Shown: positions 25,635 through 34,935 of the stretch, in pieces
How the letters are laid out: each line of letters opens with the position of its first letter
Position numbering within the stretch: position 1 is the stretch's first letter
Origin: Bryobacterales bacterium
Lineage (GTDB): Bacteria; Acidobacteriota; Terriglobia; Bryobacterales; Bryobacteraceae
Assembly (NCBI GenBank): GCA_003132865.1
Contig: PKYZ01000650.1
Span: 1 to 43,810 of the forward strand
DNA: 43,810 nucleotides
Direction of reading: 5' to 3'
The notes under the pieces: model-generated
Database searches by the model: none
What the model was told of the DNA's origin: nothing
What the model saw: only the letters and a program-made list of their open reading frames with translations
Translations under genes and position numbers: made by a program

Positions 25635-26800
25635 GCATTCCTCCCTGCTGCCTGCCCTAAATTCCTTTTCCGCAGCAACTCGCGGTACAGTGCATCCACG
25701 TTTTCCACGAGCGTTTCCTTGCGGTACTGCCGCGACGCGAGGGCGCGTCCTGCCAGTCCCATGCGCGATACCAGGGTACGGTCCTTGGCCAGCGCCTCCA
25801 GCACGTCAGCCAGCGTGCCAGCATGGGACTCCGTCAGCACGCCGTTGGCGTACCAGCGCGCGCCGCCGGTAGCGCGCTGGGCGCCGCCCGTAACCATGTC
25901 CACCACGCCACCCACGGCGGTGGAGACAAACGGCCGGGCCGCCGCCATGCCCTGGATGAGCGCCACCGGCGTGCCTTCGTTGCGCGAAGTCTGTAACACT
26001 ACATCGCAGCGCGCCATCGCCGGCAGGATCTCCCTCTGCCAACCCAGCCATTCCACGCGCCCGCCATACCGGTCGAGAAGGCCGTGCAGCGCAGAGCGGT
26101 CCGGCCCATCGCCCGCGATCACAAACCGTATGTCCTGGCTGCGTTCGAGCGCGATTTCGATGGTGGCGGCCAGCAGCGCAATGTTCTTCACGGGAACCAT
26201 GCGGCCGAACCAGCCCACCGTGAGCGGGCCGCCGCCGGCCGGCGGACGCAGGGCGAAATAGTCGTCCAGTTCCAGCCCGAGCGGCACGACGTGAAACTTG
26301 TGCGCCGGAGCGACGTGAAACTTCGCGCTCAATTCCGTGGCCTGTTGGGGCGACACTACGCACAATGCATCGGTGAAGCGCGCCAGCAGTTGCTCGATGC
26401 GGCGGAAGACGCCTGCCTGGATGCGCGAGAAATACTCATTCAGGCTATTGCCATGAAACGTGTGAATGACGATCGGCGTGCCGCTCAGCACCGCCGCCAG
26501 GCGTCCCAGGCAGCCGGCCATGGCGGTATGCGTGTGCACAATCGCGGGCCGCTCGCGCCGCAGCAGCCGCCACAACCGCCACAGCGCCTTCAGGTTGCGC
26601 CATGGCCGCACGGAGCGCGACAGTTCCGGCACCCAGTGCACGGGGTCGGCGGTTTGCAGCAAGTAGCTCATGTCTCCGTCTTCCGGCTCGCAAGTTCCCG
26701 CCACCAGCACGGTGCGATAATCCAGCGCGGCCATCTCCCGCGTGAGCAGCAGCGTGTGGATGGCCGGTCCGCCTATATTTAGCCGCGTGATGACACGCAC
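25631..26800 (-). CDS. GT4 glycosyltransferase
   Basis: From GTG 26800 the protein reads MRVITRLNIGGPAIHTLLLT, a well-known GT4 opening, and is 389 residues long. VHTHTAMAGCLGRLAA, VVPLGLELDDY and the donor-binding end SRNEGTPVALIQGMAAARPF (E-x7-type region) are visible. It transfers a sugar from an NDP donor to a lipid-linked acceptor. The start overlaps the PaaK-like gene by 22 bases; a longer frame to ATG 26881 exists but adds non-homologous residues. Confidence 0.86.
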   Translation of the reverse strand: MRVITRLNIGGPAIHTLLLTREMAALDYRTVLVAGTCEPEDGDMSYLLQTADPVHWVPELSRSVRPWRNLKALWRLWRLLRRERPAIVHTHTAMAGCLGRLAAVLSGTPIVIHTFHGNSLNEYFSRIQAGVFRRIEQLLARFTDALCVVSPQQATELSAKFHVAPAHKFHVVPLGLELDDYFALRPPAGGGPLTVGWFGRMVPVKNIALLAATIEIALERSQDIRFVIAGDGPDRSALHGLLDRYGGRVEWLGWQREILPAMARCDVVLQTSRNEGTPVALIQGMAAARPFVSTAVGGVVDMVTGGAQRATGGARWYANGVLTESHAGTLADVLEALAKDRTLVSRMGLAGRALASRQYRKETLVENVDALYRELLRKRNLGQAAGRNA

Positions 26801-28143
26801 GACTTTGGGACGTTCCGGTCCAGCCGTGAAATCACGAACCGGAACTTCCCGTTCGCCGAGCGTGGAATGCGATCGGTACATTCAAACTCCAGATGGATGC
26901 TCCGCCCCACCCGGGCGCGGAGGTTGGTTTCCAGCATTTGCAGATCTTCGGCGGTGAAGCGCGCCGCAGGCACGAAGCGCACGCGCAGCACGTCCAGCGA
27001 TTCCTGCTCGAGCTGGCTCTCGACAATGTTACGGACGCCCTTCAATACCGGATCCAGGCGCCCTAGAAAACCGCGCTCGCGGGTATAGACGAAATCGTCG
27101 AGCCGGCCTCCGATCTCCTCGATGACCGGCATACCGCGGCCGCAGGAACAGCTTTCAGTGGCAAAGCGGGCGGTATCGCCTACGCGATATCGCACGAGCG
27201 GCATGGCGTAATTCACGAGGCCAGTCAGCACCACTTCGCCCATCTCGCCCAAAGCCGCCGGCGTGCCATCCGGACGCAGTATCTCGGTTATGCCAGCCAG
27301 CGGATGCGCGTGCATGCGGCCGGCTTCGCATTCGTACCAGAAGCTCTGCATCTCCGCCTGCCCGTACTGGTCGAAGACGCGCGTCTTGAAAGCCTCTTCT
27401 ATGGCGCGCCGCTGGTGCTCGAGCAGCGTCTCCGCGGAAGTTAGCGCGGCCTTCAACTGTGGCGCGTGGCGACCCGACTGCCGGTAGTATTGCGCCAGCA
27501 CGTACATCGAAGACGGGTAGCCGGAGAGATACACCGGCTGGAAATGTTCCAGGGCCGCGGCGTAGAAGGGCAAATTCCCTGGCAGCAGGTGGACGGTCGA
27601 GAGCAACAGCGCGTGGTTCGCCAGGTCGCGCCGCCAGAATGTCTTCGTCGACTCGGATTGGCGCGGCGGCACAATCATTTTGCCGGTGAACTGGCCCCTC
27701 CGGTCGTTTTTGGTGACACCCGCCGCGTTCCGGTAGAGCTCGACGAAGGCCCACATCTTCTGCATGGCTTCGCGGCTGTAGTAAACGGTGAGCGGCTTCC
27801 CCGTGGTACCGCTGGTGTGCCAGGGAATCAGCGTCCGCCGCGGAAAAGTGTCCGCGATGAAATCCTCGGGCCGCTCCCGGATTTGATCTTTAGTAGTGAG
27901 TGTCGCCGGGTCGTGTTTCCGATAGTGCGGTACCTGCGTGGAAACAAATCGCCGGAGCCGATCGATCTCGACCGATTGCAACTCGCGCAGTTCGTCCGCA
28001 GGCAGGTACTCGGTGCGCTTGAGCGCGCTCAAATATTCCTGGAATATCCCGCCGTAGCGCCAATGGTAATATTTGGCGCCCTGTGCCGTGGCGCATGCGT
28101 GCTGCAACGGGATGGGCAGTGCGGAATAGAGCTGTTGCAGCAT
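26779..28143 (-). CDS. PaaK/CapK-like adenylate-forming enzyme
   Basis: This 454-residue member of the phenylacetate-CoA ligase group has the P-loop WHTSGTTGKPLTVYYS, FDQYGQAEMQSFWYEC and the late VRYRVGDTARFAT with CSCGRGMPVIEEIGGRLDDF. The paired Cys form the Zn-type site seen in many CapK-like proteins. In capsule loci such enzymes probably activate an acid for attachment to a sugar; the substrate is unknown. It is the first gene of the minus-strand operon that ends with the FAAL gene, downstream of an AT-rich promoter region. Confidence 0.82.
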   Translation of the reverse strand: MLQQLYSALPIPLQHACATAQGAKYYHWRYGGIFQEYLSALKRTEYLPADELRELQSVEIDRLRRFVSTQVPHYRKHDPATLTTKDQIRERPEDFIADTFPRRTLIPWHTSGTTGKPLTVYYSREAMQKMWAFVELYRNAAGVTKNDRRGQFTGKMIVPPRQSESTKTFWRRDLANHALLLSTVHLLPGNLPFYAAALEHFQPVYLSGYPSSMYVLAQYYRQSGRHAPQLKAALTSAETLLEHQRRAIEEAFKTRVFDQYGQAEMQSFWYECEAGRMHAHPLAGITEILRPDGTPAALGEMGEVVLTGLVNYAMPLVRYRVGDTARFATESCSCGRGMPVIEEIGGRLDDFVYTRERGFLGRLDPVLKGVRNIVESQLEQESLDVLRVRFVPAARFTAEDLQMLETNLRARVGRSIHLEFECTDRIPRSANGKFRFVISRLDRNVPKSCVSSRG

Positions 28144-28268
28144 TGCAAGGATGCGTTTGAAATTAAATTAATAGGTAGGAAAATAATAAGATCTGTATCT
28201 CTGAAAGATAAGAAAAGTTTTTGTACACATGCGCGGAGAAATTGAGAGAATATTACTAAACGGGAAAC
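28144..28268. promoter_or_regulatory. AT-rich divergent intergenic region, likely promoter
   Basis: This stretch (for example AATTAAATTAATAGG and AAAATAATAAGATC) is strikingly AT-rich within GC-rich DNA. It lies between the start of the PaaK-like operon (minus) and the YhcG remnant (plus). Several TATAAT-like boxes can be drawn, so no single one is assigned. Low GC also fits an insertion border. Confidence 0.5.
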
Positions 28269-28470
28269 ATGCCGGTGAAGGAACTACAGCCAATCACCCC
28301 AACGGGATATGCGGAGCTGCTGCGCGACCTGAAACAGAAGATCCGGAGCGCCCAGCTTCGGGCGTCGCTGGCCGTCAACTAGGAACTGGTGGCGGGCGTT
28401 CGCAGAGGCTTGGCCGGAAGAGGCGATTGTGCAACAGCTTGTTGCACAAATTCCATGGGCCCATAATGTC
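28269..28470 (+). pseudogene. YhcG/DUF1016 nuclease-family remnant with internal deletion
   Basis: ATG 28269 gives MPVKELQPITPTGYAELLRD, then LKQKIRSAQLRASLAVN and a TAG at 28380-28382, where the family has NRELV. After that, another frame reads WRAFAEAWPEEAIVQQLVAQ followed by IPWAHNV, a block that normally lies some 50 residues further on in DUF1016 N-terminal domains. So an internal deletion and a nonsense codon are both present, and the C-terminal PD-(D/E)XK nuclease domain is missing. DUF1016 proteins are often seen in mobile and defence contexts. Confidence 0.7.
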
Positions 28471-28524
28471 CGGGATTCCGGATTACGGGAGGGACCCCTC
28501 CGAGCGGGCGGGCGGTGATCCGCG

Positions 28525-29055
28525 TCACTCGGTGGCTTCGTCCAACTTTGCGAACAGGTCCTTGAAGTCCACGCGGCCAACCACCTCGGTCTCCAGCACC
28601 AGATCGGCGCAATACCGGATACCTTCGCGGTCTGCTTCCTGTACGGTGTGCTTGTACGGATCCGCTATCCAGATGTGCGAAACGCCGAACCGCAGATAGT
28701 CGGCCACTTTCGCCAGCGTGTCAGCGGTCTCATCCTCCGGAGACAGGATCTCGATAATCAAGTGGGGTGGGGTGGTCAGCACGGGCTCCAAGTGGTAGGG
28801 CAGCGCCATCACGCAGACATCCGGGATGCGGTACCGGTGTCTTGTTCCCAGCACCCGCAACCGCTGTTCGGTTAATACACGGAACCTGCGCGAGCGCTCC
28901 AACGGGAAGAGCAGACCAACGGTTAGTGTTTGCAAACGGCTGTGGGTATGTTCGCCCACGTGTCGCTCCACGAGTTCCCCATCCACGTACTCCATATCCG
29001 GATGGTAGGTCGTCCTCAAATACTCTTCGACGGGGATACTGGTGGATGTCGCCAT
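28525..29055 (-). CDS. Uma2-family (DUF820) putative PD-(D/E)XK endonuclease
   Basis: This 176-residue protein starts MATSTSIPVEEYLRTTYHPD with the usual Uma2 opening. YVDGELVER, IPDVCVM, PHLIIEILSPEDE and HIWIADPYKHTVQ follow, giving the E...D...E-x-L core of the fold. Uma2 proteins are abundant in cyanobacteria and acidobacteria, and their biological role is unclear. ATG 29055 lies ten bases after the DUF362 stop, so it may be cotranscribed with the polysaccharide operon although the function looks unrelated. Confidence 0.85.
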   Translation of the reverse strand: MATSTSIPVEEYLRTTYHPDMEYVDGELVERHVGEHTHSRLQTLTVGLLFPLERSRRFRVLTEQRLRVLGTRHRYRIPDVCVMALPYHLEPVLTTPPHLIIEILSPEDETADTLAKVADYLRFGVSHIWIADPYKHTVQEADREGIRYCADLVLETEVVGRVDFKDLFAKLDEATE

Positions 29056-29065
29056 GCACTTAAGT

Positions 29066-30388
29066 CTACTCCTTCCGAGCCGCCTCAATCTCGCCAGACC
29101 AGCCGACCGGCGCCTCGAATTGCCCAGCGCTGCTGTGCACGGTTGGCGTCTCCCCCCGGAACTCGGTAAACGCTCGCGCCTCGGCATCGCACAGATGGCT
29201 CAACAGTGGAATTCTGCGCCAGTCGAAACCCATCAGGGTGGCGCAGGTCACATCCACCACGCCCGGATCTTCGCCCCATACCAGCAGCCCGCACGGCTTG
29301 GGACGCGGCTTCAAAGGGCCGCAGTCTTCGCCCGCCACGATGGCATCCACCAGCGTCAGGATGGTTCTGGGCCGCGGCCGCGGAGCGCCGCCCACGTCGT
29401 AATTGCGCGCGATATCCACCAGGTCGTGTATGGTGCGCCAGAGCGTATCGTTACCGTGCCAGCCGCCGCCATGGATCAGCGGCGTCGAAGCCACCTGCGC
29501 GCCCGCGCGCGCCAGTTTCCACATCCACAATGGCGCGCGCGTCTGCAGAAGCTCCCGCACGGGACTCGCGGCGTGGCTGAGCCAGTTCTTGTCCGGGTAT
29601 TCGTCGCCTCCGGCGCTCGGAGAGCCGGCGCGAAAATGCGGCAGAAAATCCTTCGACCCGACGATGCCCACGAAATTCTTGAGCGCGCCGGTCATGCCGG
29701 TCTTCATGTGCGTCTTGAGTTTGGGAACGTTCAGAATCAGGTCGGCGCTCAGCACGGTATTGCCGACCGCGTAACGATGCGCGCCGCGATGATGGCCGGT
29801 GGTGTTTTCGGAGCTATAATCGGTGACCCCGAAGTGCGCATTTACGCCGAAGCACACGAGGCGGCTGCGCGCCCCCAGGTCCACGAGCGAATAGCCATGG
29901 GGATCGCCCGCGAGTGGGTGTACCCAGCGCACGTAACTGCTGGCATCGTCGATCTCCGCCCACTGCTGCCGCAAGTCGAGGAACGCGACCGGTGCGCGCG
30001 CGTAGTCCTTCTCTAGTTCGGCAAGCCCGCTCTGGCGCCGGAAGCGGGCGAAGTCGCAGCCTTGCAAGGGCGAATCCGCCACGTAGACGCGCCCGTCACC
30101 GGCGAGCGCCTTCAGGGCGGCATCGATGAGCACGCGCACCAGCGATGCATGCGTGAATAGGACGTTCTGGCCCTCGGTATCGCCGAATTCGTGCTTCACC
30201 CAGTTGGGTTTGACGACTACGGTCATGCCGGGCCTGATCCACCGGCCCAGCGGATTGGTCGCGTCGAGGCCGATAAAGCGAAACAGGTCGCGCACGCTGG
30301 CCGCTACCGTGCCGTAGTCCGGCGCGGGCCAGACCACGGCGCCCGTGCTGGCGGCGTTTACGACACCGAGTCCCATACCTGCCGCCAT
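29066..30388 (-). CDS. DUF362 domain protein
   Basis: This protein of about 440 residues has the DUF362 signature: RPGMTVVVKPNWVKHEFG, then LSADLILNVPKLKTHMKTGM and TGALKNFVGIVG. Related proteins are sometimes fused to ferredoxin domains, but no CxxC clusters are seen here, so it is a plain DUF362 protein of unknown reaction. ATG 30388 is preferred because AGGAGG lies ten bases upstream; ATG 30376 is the alternative. The start overlaps the GT2 gene by about 31 bases. Its place at the end of a polysaccharide operon suggests a modification step. Confidence 0.8.
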   Translation of the reverse strand: MAAGMGLGVVNAASTGAVVWPAPDYGTVAASVRDLFRFIGLDATNPLGRWIRPGMTVVVKPNWVKHEFGDTEGQNVLFTHASLVRVLIDAALKALAGDGRVYVADSPLQGCDFARFRRQSGLAELEKDYARAPVAFLDLRQQWAEIDDASSYVRWVHPLAGDPHGYSLVDLGARSRLVCFGVNAHFGVTDYSSENTTGHHRGAHRYAVGNTVLSADLILNVPKLKTHMKTGMTGALKNFVGIVGSKDFLPHFRAGSPSAGGDEYPDKNWLSHAASPVRELLQTRAPLWMWKLARAGAQVASTPLIHGGGWHGNDTLWRTIHDLVDIARNYDVGGAPRPRPRTILTLVDAIVAGEDCGPLKPRPKPCGLLVWGEDPGVVDVTCATLMGFDWRRIPLLSHLCDAEARAFTEFRGETPTVHSSAGQFEAPVGWSGEIEAARKE

Positions 30389-31203
30389 TCCCGTAATTCC
30401 TCCTCGTTGAGCGCCGCGTAGCGTGAGCGCAGCCAAGCGGCATCCGCACGCGCCGCCACCGCTAAAACGTCGCGGCAACTCTTCAATACTTCCACCGCGC
30501 CCACCCTCAGACGCCCTGCGCCATTCAGATAGCGCCCCGCGCAACGGCACCACATCCAGCGTGAGCGCAAGCACTTCCGCAAATCGATGGAGCCCTGCCG
30601 GTAACCCAGCACGATCTCCGGCAGGTTGGCAAACCGGCTGTCCGCGCACGCACGAAACAGCAGATCGTGGTCTTCGCAACGGATGGCGTCGGCGCGATAA
30701 CGGTAGCGCCGGAACCAGGACGTTTTTCCCATGAATGTGGGATGGATCAGCTTGAACGAATAGAGTGGCCAGCGGGCAATCTGGCCGTGCGCGGCAGGAT
30801 CGGCGCGTTTGCCGACGGGCGCGCCCGCATCGGCGAAGAGCACGGCCCAACCGCCGGTCAGGTCCACTTCGGGATGATCCGCAAGGAAGCGCAGTTGCTT
30901 TTCCAGGCGCCGCGGGTAAGCAATATCGTCGGCATCCATGCGCGCCACGTACTCGCCACGGGCGCGTTCGATGCACTCGTTCAAGCGCGCTCCCAGTTGG
31001 AGGCGGCGCTGGTCGCCACACACCACGATGCGCGGATCGTGGAATGCGCGCGCCAACTCGCGGCTCGCATCCGTGGAACCGTCGTCGCAAAGCAGCAATT
31101 CCCAATTCGGATAGGTCTGCAACAGCATCGACCGGATGGATGCGCCGATGGTGCGCTCTGCGTTGTAAAACGGCATGGCTATGCTCACCAGCGGTGTGCT
31201 CAT
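30358..31203 (-). CDS. GT2 glycosyltransferase
   Basis: This 281-residue GT-A fold protein reads MSTPLVSIAMPFYNAERTIG, LLLCDDGSTDASRELA and YVARMDADDIAYP, with the metal-binding DxD. The acceptor side includes CEDHDLLFRA, the ED-x motif of GT2 enzymes. It adds one sugar to the repeat unit. ATG 31203 overlaps the stop of the GT4 gene (ATGA, 31200-31203). Confidence 0.88.
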   Translation of the reverse strand: MSTPLVSIAMPFYNAERTIGASIRSMLLQTYPNWELLLCDDGSTDASRELARAFHDPRIVVCGDQRRLQLGARLNECIERARGEYVARMDADDIAYPRRLEKQLRFLADHPEVDLTGGWAVLFADAGAPVGKRADPAAHGQIARWPLYSFKLIHPTFMGKTSWFRRYRYRADAIRCEDHDLLFRACADSRFANLPEIVLGYRQGSIDLRKCLRSRWMWCRCAGRYLNGAGRLRVGAVEVLKSCRDVLAVAARADAAWLRSRYAALNEEELREWRQVWDSVS

Positions 31204-32297
31204 AGTGCGGCGTAGACCTCCTGGCAGCGCTGGGCGATACGAGGCCAGTCGTACCGCTCGGCATTTTCGCGCGCGCCCGCTGCCAGCGTGCCCAGCAAAT
31301 CGGAGTTGTCCAGGAGCGCTTCCAGGCGGGCGGCCAGGTCCGCGGCATCGCCGGTTCGGAAACGCACTCCGGCGGTTTCCGGAACCGTCTCCCGCAGGCC
31401 GCCGTGATCGCTGGCGACTACTGGCCTGCCGCAGGCCTGCGCCTCCACCGCCGCCATGCCGAACATTTCCAGTTCCCGCGTAGGCATTACGAAGATGTCG
31501 CAGGCATTGTAGATCCCCGGCATATCGGCGTCGTCCAGTGGCGGCAGATAGATGCCGCCGGCTTCCCGGACTTGGGCAACGAGCGCGCTGAGTTGTGTCT
31601 TGCCGAACCGCTCGCACGGGCCCGCCACCACCAGCGCGGCCGGACGCTTCAACATGCGGTAGGCGTCGATCAGCAGGTCGGTGCCCTTCTGCGCGCACAA
31701 CCGGCCCACATAGAGGATCACAGGGCGGGCATCGACGCCCAGGCGCGCACGCCATTCCGTGCGCAGGGCCGCGTCGGGATGGAAGCGCGCGCAATCCACG
31801 CCATTGGGAATCAGCGCCAGTTTGCAGTCGGGCAAATTCCAATACGCATGGTAGACCTCACGACAATAATCCGAAACCGGCGCGATGCGGTCGCACGCTA
31901 GCAGACACTGCCGCCACACCGCTTTGCTGGCCCTACGCAGGTACGCAAATCGACGCCAGGGCTCGAAGTGATAATCGCAGCTCAGCACGGCCGGACCCAG
32001 CCCGGCGGTCTTCGCCAGCCACGCAATCTCCGCGCGGTTGTGCACGTGAATCACGCGTGGTGTGCGGCGTACAACATCTTGTACGAAGCGCAGCGCGAAC
32101 TCTGCCCGCGATCCGCTCAGATAACGGATGGAGACGCCGCGATATTCCCGCCAACCGGTCTCCGGGCCGCCCGAATACACGATGACGCGCTCACCGCCGT
32201 GAGCCTGCGCCTCGGCCAGTTCCATCATGCGCCGCTCGACGGCGCCGCCGAGCCGTGCCGGCAGCGGCAGGTGGGAAGGCCCTACGTGGACGATCAC
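31200..32297 (-). CDS. GT4 glycosyltransferase
   Basis: From GTG 32297 the 365-residue protein reads VIVHVGPSHLPLPARLGGAV, with an N-terminal GxGG-type loop, IPNGVDCARFHPDA, VILYVGRLCAQKGTDLLIDA and PTRELEMFGMAAVEAQACGR (E-x7-E). The start lies in a GTGA overlap with the stop of the polymerase gene (32294-32297), which decides the start against a longer frame. It acts in the same cytoplasmic assembly as the neighbouring GT2. Confidence 0.88.
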   Translation of the reverse strand: MIVHVGPSHLPLPARLGGAVERRMMELAEAQAHGGERVIVYSGGPETGWREYRGVSIRYLSGSRAEFALRFVQDVVRRTPRVIHVHNRAEIAWLAKTAGLGPAVLSCDYHFEPWRRFAYLRRASKAVWRQCLLACDRIAPVSDYCREVYHAYWNLPDCKLALIPNGVDCARFHPDAALRTEWRARLGVDARPVILYVGRLCAQKGTDLLIDAYRMLKRPAALVVAGPCERFGKTQLSALVAQVREAGGIYLPPLDDADMPGIYNACDIFVMPTRELEMFGMAAVEAQACGRPVVASDHGGLRETVPETAGVRFRTGDAADLAARLEALLDNSDLLGTLAAGARENAERYDWPRIAQRCQEVYAAL

Positions 32298-33694
32298 AGC
32301 CGGGACCTCCAAGGCACCTGTGCCACGGCTATCGCACAGAGCCAAGGCACGAATGCCAGAAACGTGAGCGGGAACCACGACGTGGATGCGGTAGCCAATT
32401 GATGCACAGCGCGAAACAGGCACAATCCGTAGCCGAGCGCCACTATCGGATGTCGGTTATGATGGCATCGCCCGTCCAGAAATGCCGCGCCGAACCCCAC
32501 TAGGAGGAATCCCGCCAGCACGCCGAAATAGCCGAAATTGGCGTACAATTCGCCGACCAGGGACGCTTCCTGCGAAACGAGTCCCTGGTCAAACGCGCCA
32601 TAGATCAGCTCGCCCAGTTCTTCGCGCACCCCGCGGGAGCGCTCGAATCCCGCCGAGACCGGCAGTACCTGCAAGGGCGCCATCAGAAATGTTTCGCCGT
32701 AGTAATAAGGCAGCGTCTCGCGATTGACGATCAGCGCCGCGGTGGTGTCGAACCGGCCAACGGAGTTGTCCACCATGTCGAAAACTTTGTCGCCATCGGT
32801 GAGCGCGCGGATATCGATGGCGTCCGCCGCCGCGTACCAGCCGATGTTCTTGGTGGCCTCCATCCAAAGGGACACCAGCAGCACCAGCGGCAGTGCGACC
32901 GCCAGGTATCGCGCCCGCAGCGTGAAGATGCCGCGCACCTTGCACAGGTGAAAGACCAACAACATGGTGCCGGCCCACATCAATCGTCTGCCGCAGCCCA
33001 GGTGGAGGGCCGCAATCATGAACAGGCCGGCCATGGTCAGTATGCGGGAGTACCGCCGCTTTGGCTTAGAGAGATACCAAAGCCCCACGGCGGTGGTAGG
33101 CAGCATGAATAGCAAGGAGGTGTACCGGCCCATGCCCTCGCGCGGAGACAGTCCGACATGATCGAAGAAAAGCTGTTGCCGGCTCTCGGGATCGAGGAGC
33201 AGCACAACGATGCTCAACACCCCCGCGGCGGTGAAGAGGAGGTACACGGCGCGCTGCAGCCGTTCGCGGCGAAACGCGTGCCGACGCGCCCGGAGGGCGG
33301 CGATCAAAGCTCGTACGGCGCTCCGCGCACCTCGGCTGATACGCGAGCGGGCGAAGCCGGCGTGGGCTCCGCAGGCGAACGCCAGAAACGCGAGAGCGCC
33401 CACCAGGTATGTGCGCGAATAGGCTTCGTCCATCGACCCCGGCAAGGGCGTCTTGCTCCGCCCCAGCACCGATACGGCGGTTCCGTACGCGCAGTAATCG
33501 AAGATGAACCAAGCTTCCACGAGTCCGGTCAGGCTCAACCAATAGTTCTGGCGGCGCATTCCACGGCTGTAAATGCCGAAAGACAGCAACAGCACGGCGA
33601 AGAACAGGTAAGCGTTTGCCCCTGCCGGCGATGCATTCCCGAGGTGCATCGCCACGGCCACCAGGACCAGCGTCACGACGACAGTGGTCCTCAT
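32294..33694 (-). CDS. Wzy-like O-antigen/EPS polymerase
   Basis: This 466-residue protein has about ten to twelve hydrophobic segments and a large extracytoplasmic loop (residues about 270-380) that contains YYYGETFLMAPLQVLP and GFERSRGVREELGELIYGAF. Topology, length and position between flippase and glycosyltransferase genes point to Wzy, which joins repeat units at the periplasmic face. Sequence conservation of Wzy is poor, so the call is mostly from topology and context. ATG 33694 overlaps the flippase stop (ATGA, 33691-33694). Confidence 0.72.
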   Translation of the reverse strand: MRTTVVVTLVLVAVAMHLGNASPAGANAYLFFAVLLLSFGIYSRGMRRQNYWLSLTGLVEAWFIFDYCAYGTAVSVLGRSKTPLPGSMDEAYSRTYLVGALAFLAFACGAHAGFARSRISRGARSAVRALIAALRARRHAFRRERLQRAVYLLFTAAGVLSIVVLLLDPESRQQLFFDHVGLSPREGMGRYTSLLFMLPTTAVGLWYLSKPKRRYSRILTMAGLFMIAALHLGCGRRLMWAGTMLLVFHLCKVRGIFTLRARYLAVALPLVLLVSLWMEATKNIGWYAAADAIDIRALTDGDKVFDMVDNSVGRFDTTAALIVNRETLPYYYGETFLMAPLQVLPVSAGFERSRGVREELGELIYGAFDQGLVSQEASLVGELYANFGYFGVLAGFLLVGFGAAFLDGRCHHNRHPIVALGYGLCLFRAVHQLATASTSWFPLTFLAFVPWLCAIAVAQVPWRSRL

Positions 33695-34935
33695 CGCGCG
33701 CCGAGCCCCCAGCCTGCGGTCCCCAGCCCTGTGGCCAGCACGGCTTTGATGCTCGTCTGCGCGATCAGCAGCGCCCAGGCCACGCCGACCGCGCCGTAAG
33801 CGGGCGCCAGCCACACGGCCATCGCGCCGAACAGCAGCGTGATCAGAGCGTCGGATGCGGTGCACCACTGCGGGCGCCCCGCGCCGTAAAGCAGGAATTG
33901 CACCGGGTTGGCAACCAGCAGCGCGATGTGCGCCGTCGCCAGCAGTTGGAAGACGCGTACGGCGCCCGGCATGGCTGCCGGAAACAGGTGCGCGGCAAGC
34001 GGTCCGCCGAGCCAAGTCGGGACGAGCAGCGCCACGCCCAGCAGCGCGGCTCCCGGCACGTAGCTTCGGAAGTAGCTGCGGCGGCGCTCCACGGTAGTTG
34101 CGGCGACGGCTTCCGGCAAAAGGACTGTGCTGGTGGTGTTGATCAGGAGCCCGAATCCGCCGCTCAACGACATGCCCAAACTATATGTTCCGATGGCCGA
34201 AGCCGCCGCCCAGCGCGACAGCGCGATCGACGGAATGTAGCTGTAAAGCGAACCGATCACGGTGGACATCGTGATCCAATTGGCAAAAACGGCGATGGGC
34301 TTCCAAGCGGGCCGTTCGCCGGGTTGCCGGGCCGCCGCCAGCACGGCTGCCAGCAGGCCGCAGTTAGCGGCGACGATCCACAGGCGGCTAAGCACGTCCC
34401 CAGCGAACAGGCTGGCCACCCCCGGCCATCCGAAGCGGAGCACGAGCAGCACCGGCAGAATCTGCAGGATGGCGGCTGTCGCGCTCAGCCACGCCATGCG
34501 CGCGAACTGGAGCCGCGACTGCAACAATACCAAAGCGAACGACGATACCGACGCCACCGCCGCGCTGCCGCATGCCAGACGGAGCGCCGTAGCGTACTCC
34601 GGATGCCGCAGCAGTTTGGCGCTCGCCAGTGGCGCGAGCAGGAATACGGCTGCGATCACCCCGGCTGTCAGCGCCAGGCGCAGCAGCAGGAAGCGCGAAA
34701 CGGTGCGCAACCAATCGGGGCCGGTGGCGCCCGCGGCGAACTTCAGGCAGGAAATGTTGATGCCCAACTCGCAAAGGTTGCCCACCACCAGGCTGCTGCT
34801 GGCGTAGATGGCGCATTCGTCAAAGCGCGCGGGCGCCACCCAGTGCGACACCAGCAGCAACGCGGCGAACCGGCTCGCCGAAAGGCCGGCCTGTCCGCCC
34901 AGGACGAGTCCTATGTTGCGGGCTGTGGCGGTCAG
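33691..34935 (-). CDS. Wzx-like flippase (polysaccharide biosynthesis protein)
   Basis: This polytopic protein with about twelve segments (ARNIGLVLGGQAGLSASRFA, GTYSLGMSLSGGFGLLINTT) has the layout of the Wzx/MVF superfamily that flips undecaprenyl-linked repeat units. The start is unclear. The only ATG fitting the frame is 35043, which would overlap the methyltransferase by 112 bases and add about 36 residues unlike the family. CTG 34935 lies in a CTGA overlap with the upstream stop, like the ATGA/GTGA junctions of the other genes in this operon, and gives 414 residues, the usual size. I therefore report CTG. Confidence 0.72.
   Translation of the reverse strand: MTATARNIGLVLGGQAGLSASRFAALLLVSHWVAPARFDECAIYASSSLVVGNLCELGINISCLKFAAGATGPDWLRTVSRFLLLRLALTAGVIAAVFLLAPLASAKLLRHPEYATALRLACGSAAVASVSSFALVLLQSRLQFARMAWLSATAAILQILPVLLVLRFGWPGVASLFAGDVLSRLWIVAANCGLLAAVLAAARQPGERPAWKPIAVFANWITMSTVIGSLYSYIPSIALSRWAAASAIGTYSLGMSLSGGFGLLINTTSTVLLPEAVAATTVERRRSYFRSYVPGAALLGVALLVPTWLGGPLAAHLFPAAMPGAVRVFQLLATAHIALLVANPVQFLLYGAGRPQWCTASDALITLLFGAMAVWLAPAYGAVGVAWALLIAQTSIKAVLATGLGTAGWGLGAR

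Noticed and set aside
34880..34910. Another copy of the GGACAGGC palindrome in the flippase gene
   Set aside because: GGACAGGCCGGCCTTTC matches only one arm; the second arm is not complementary.
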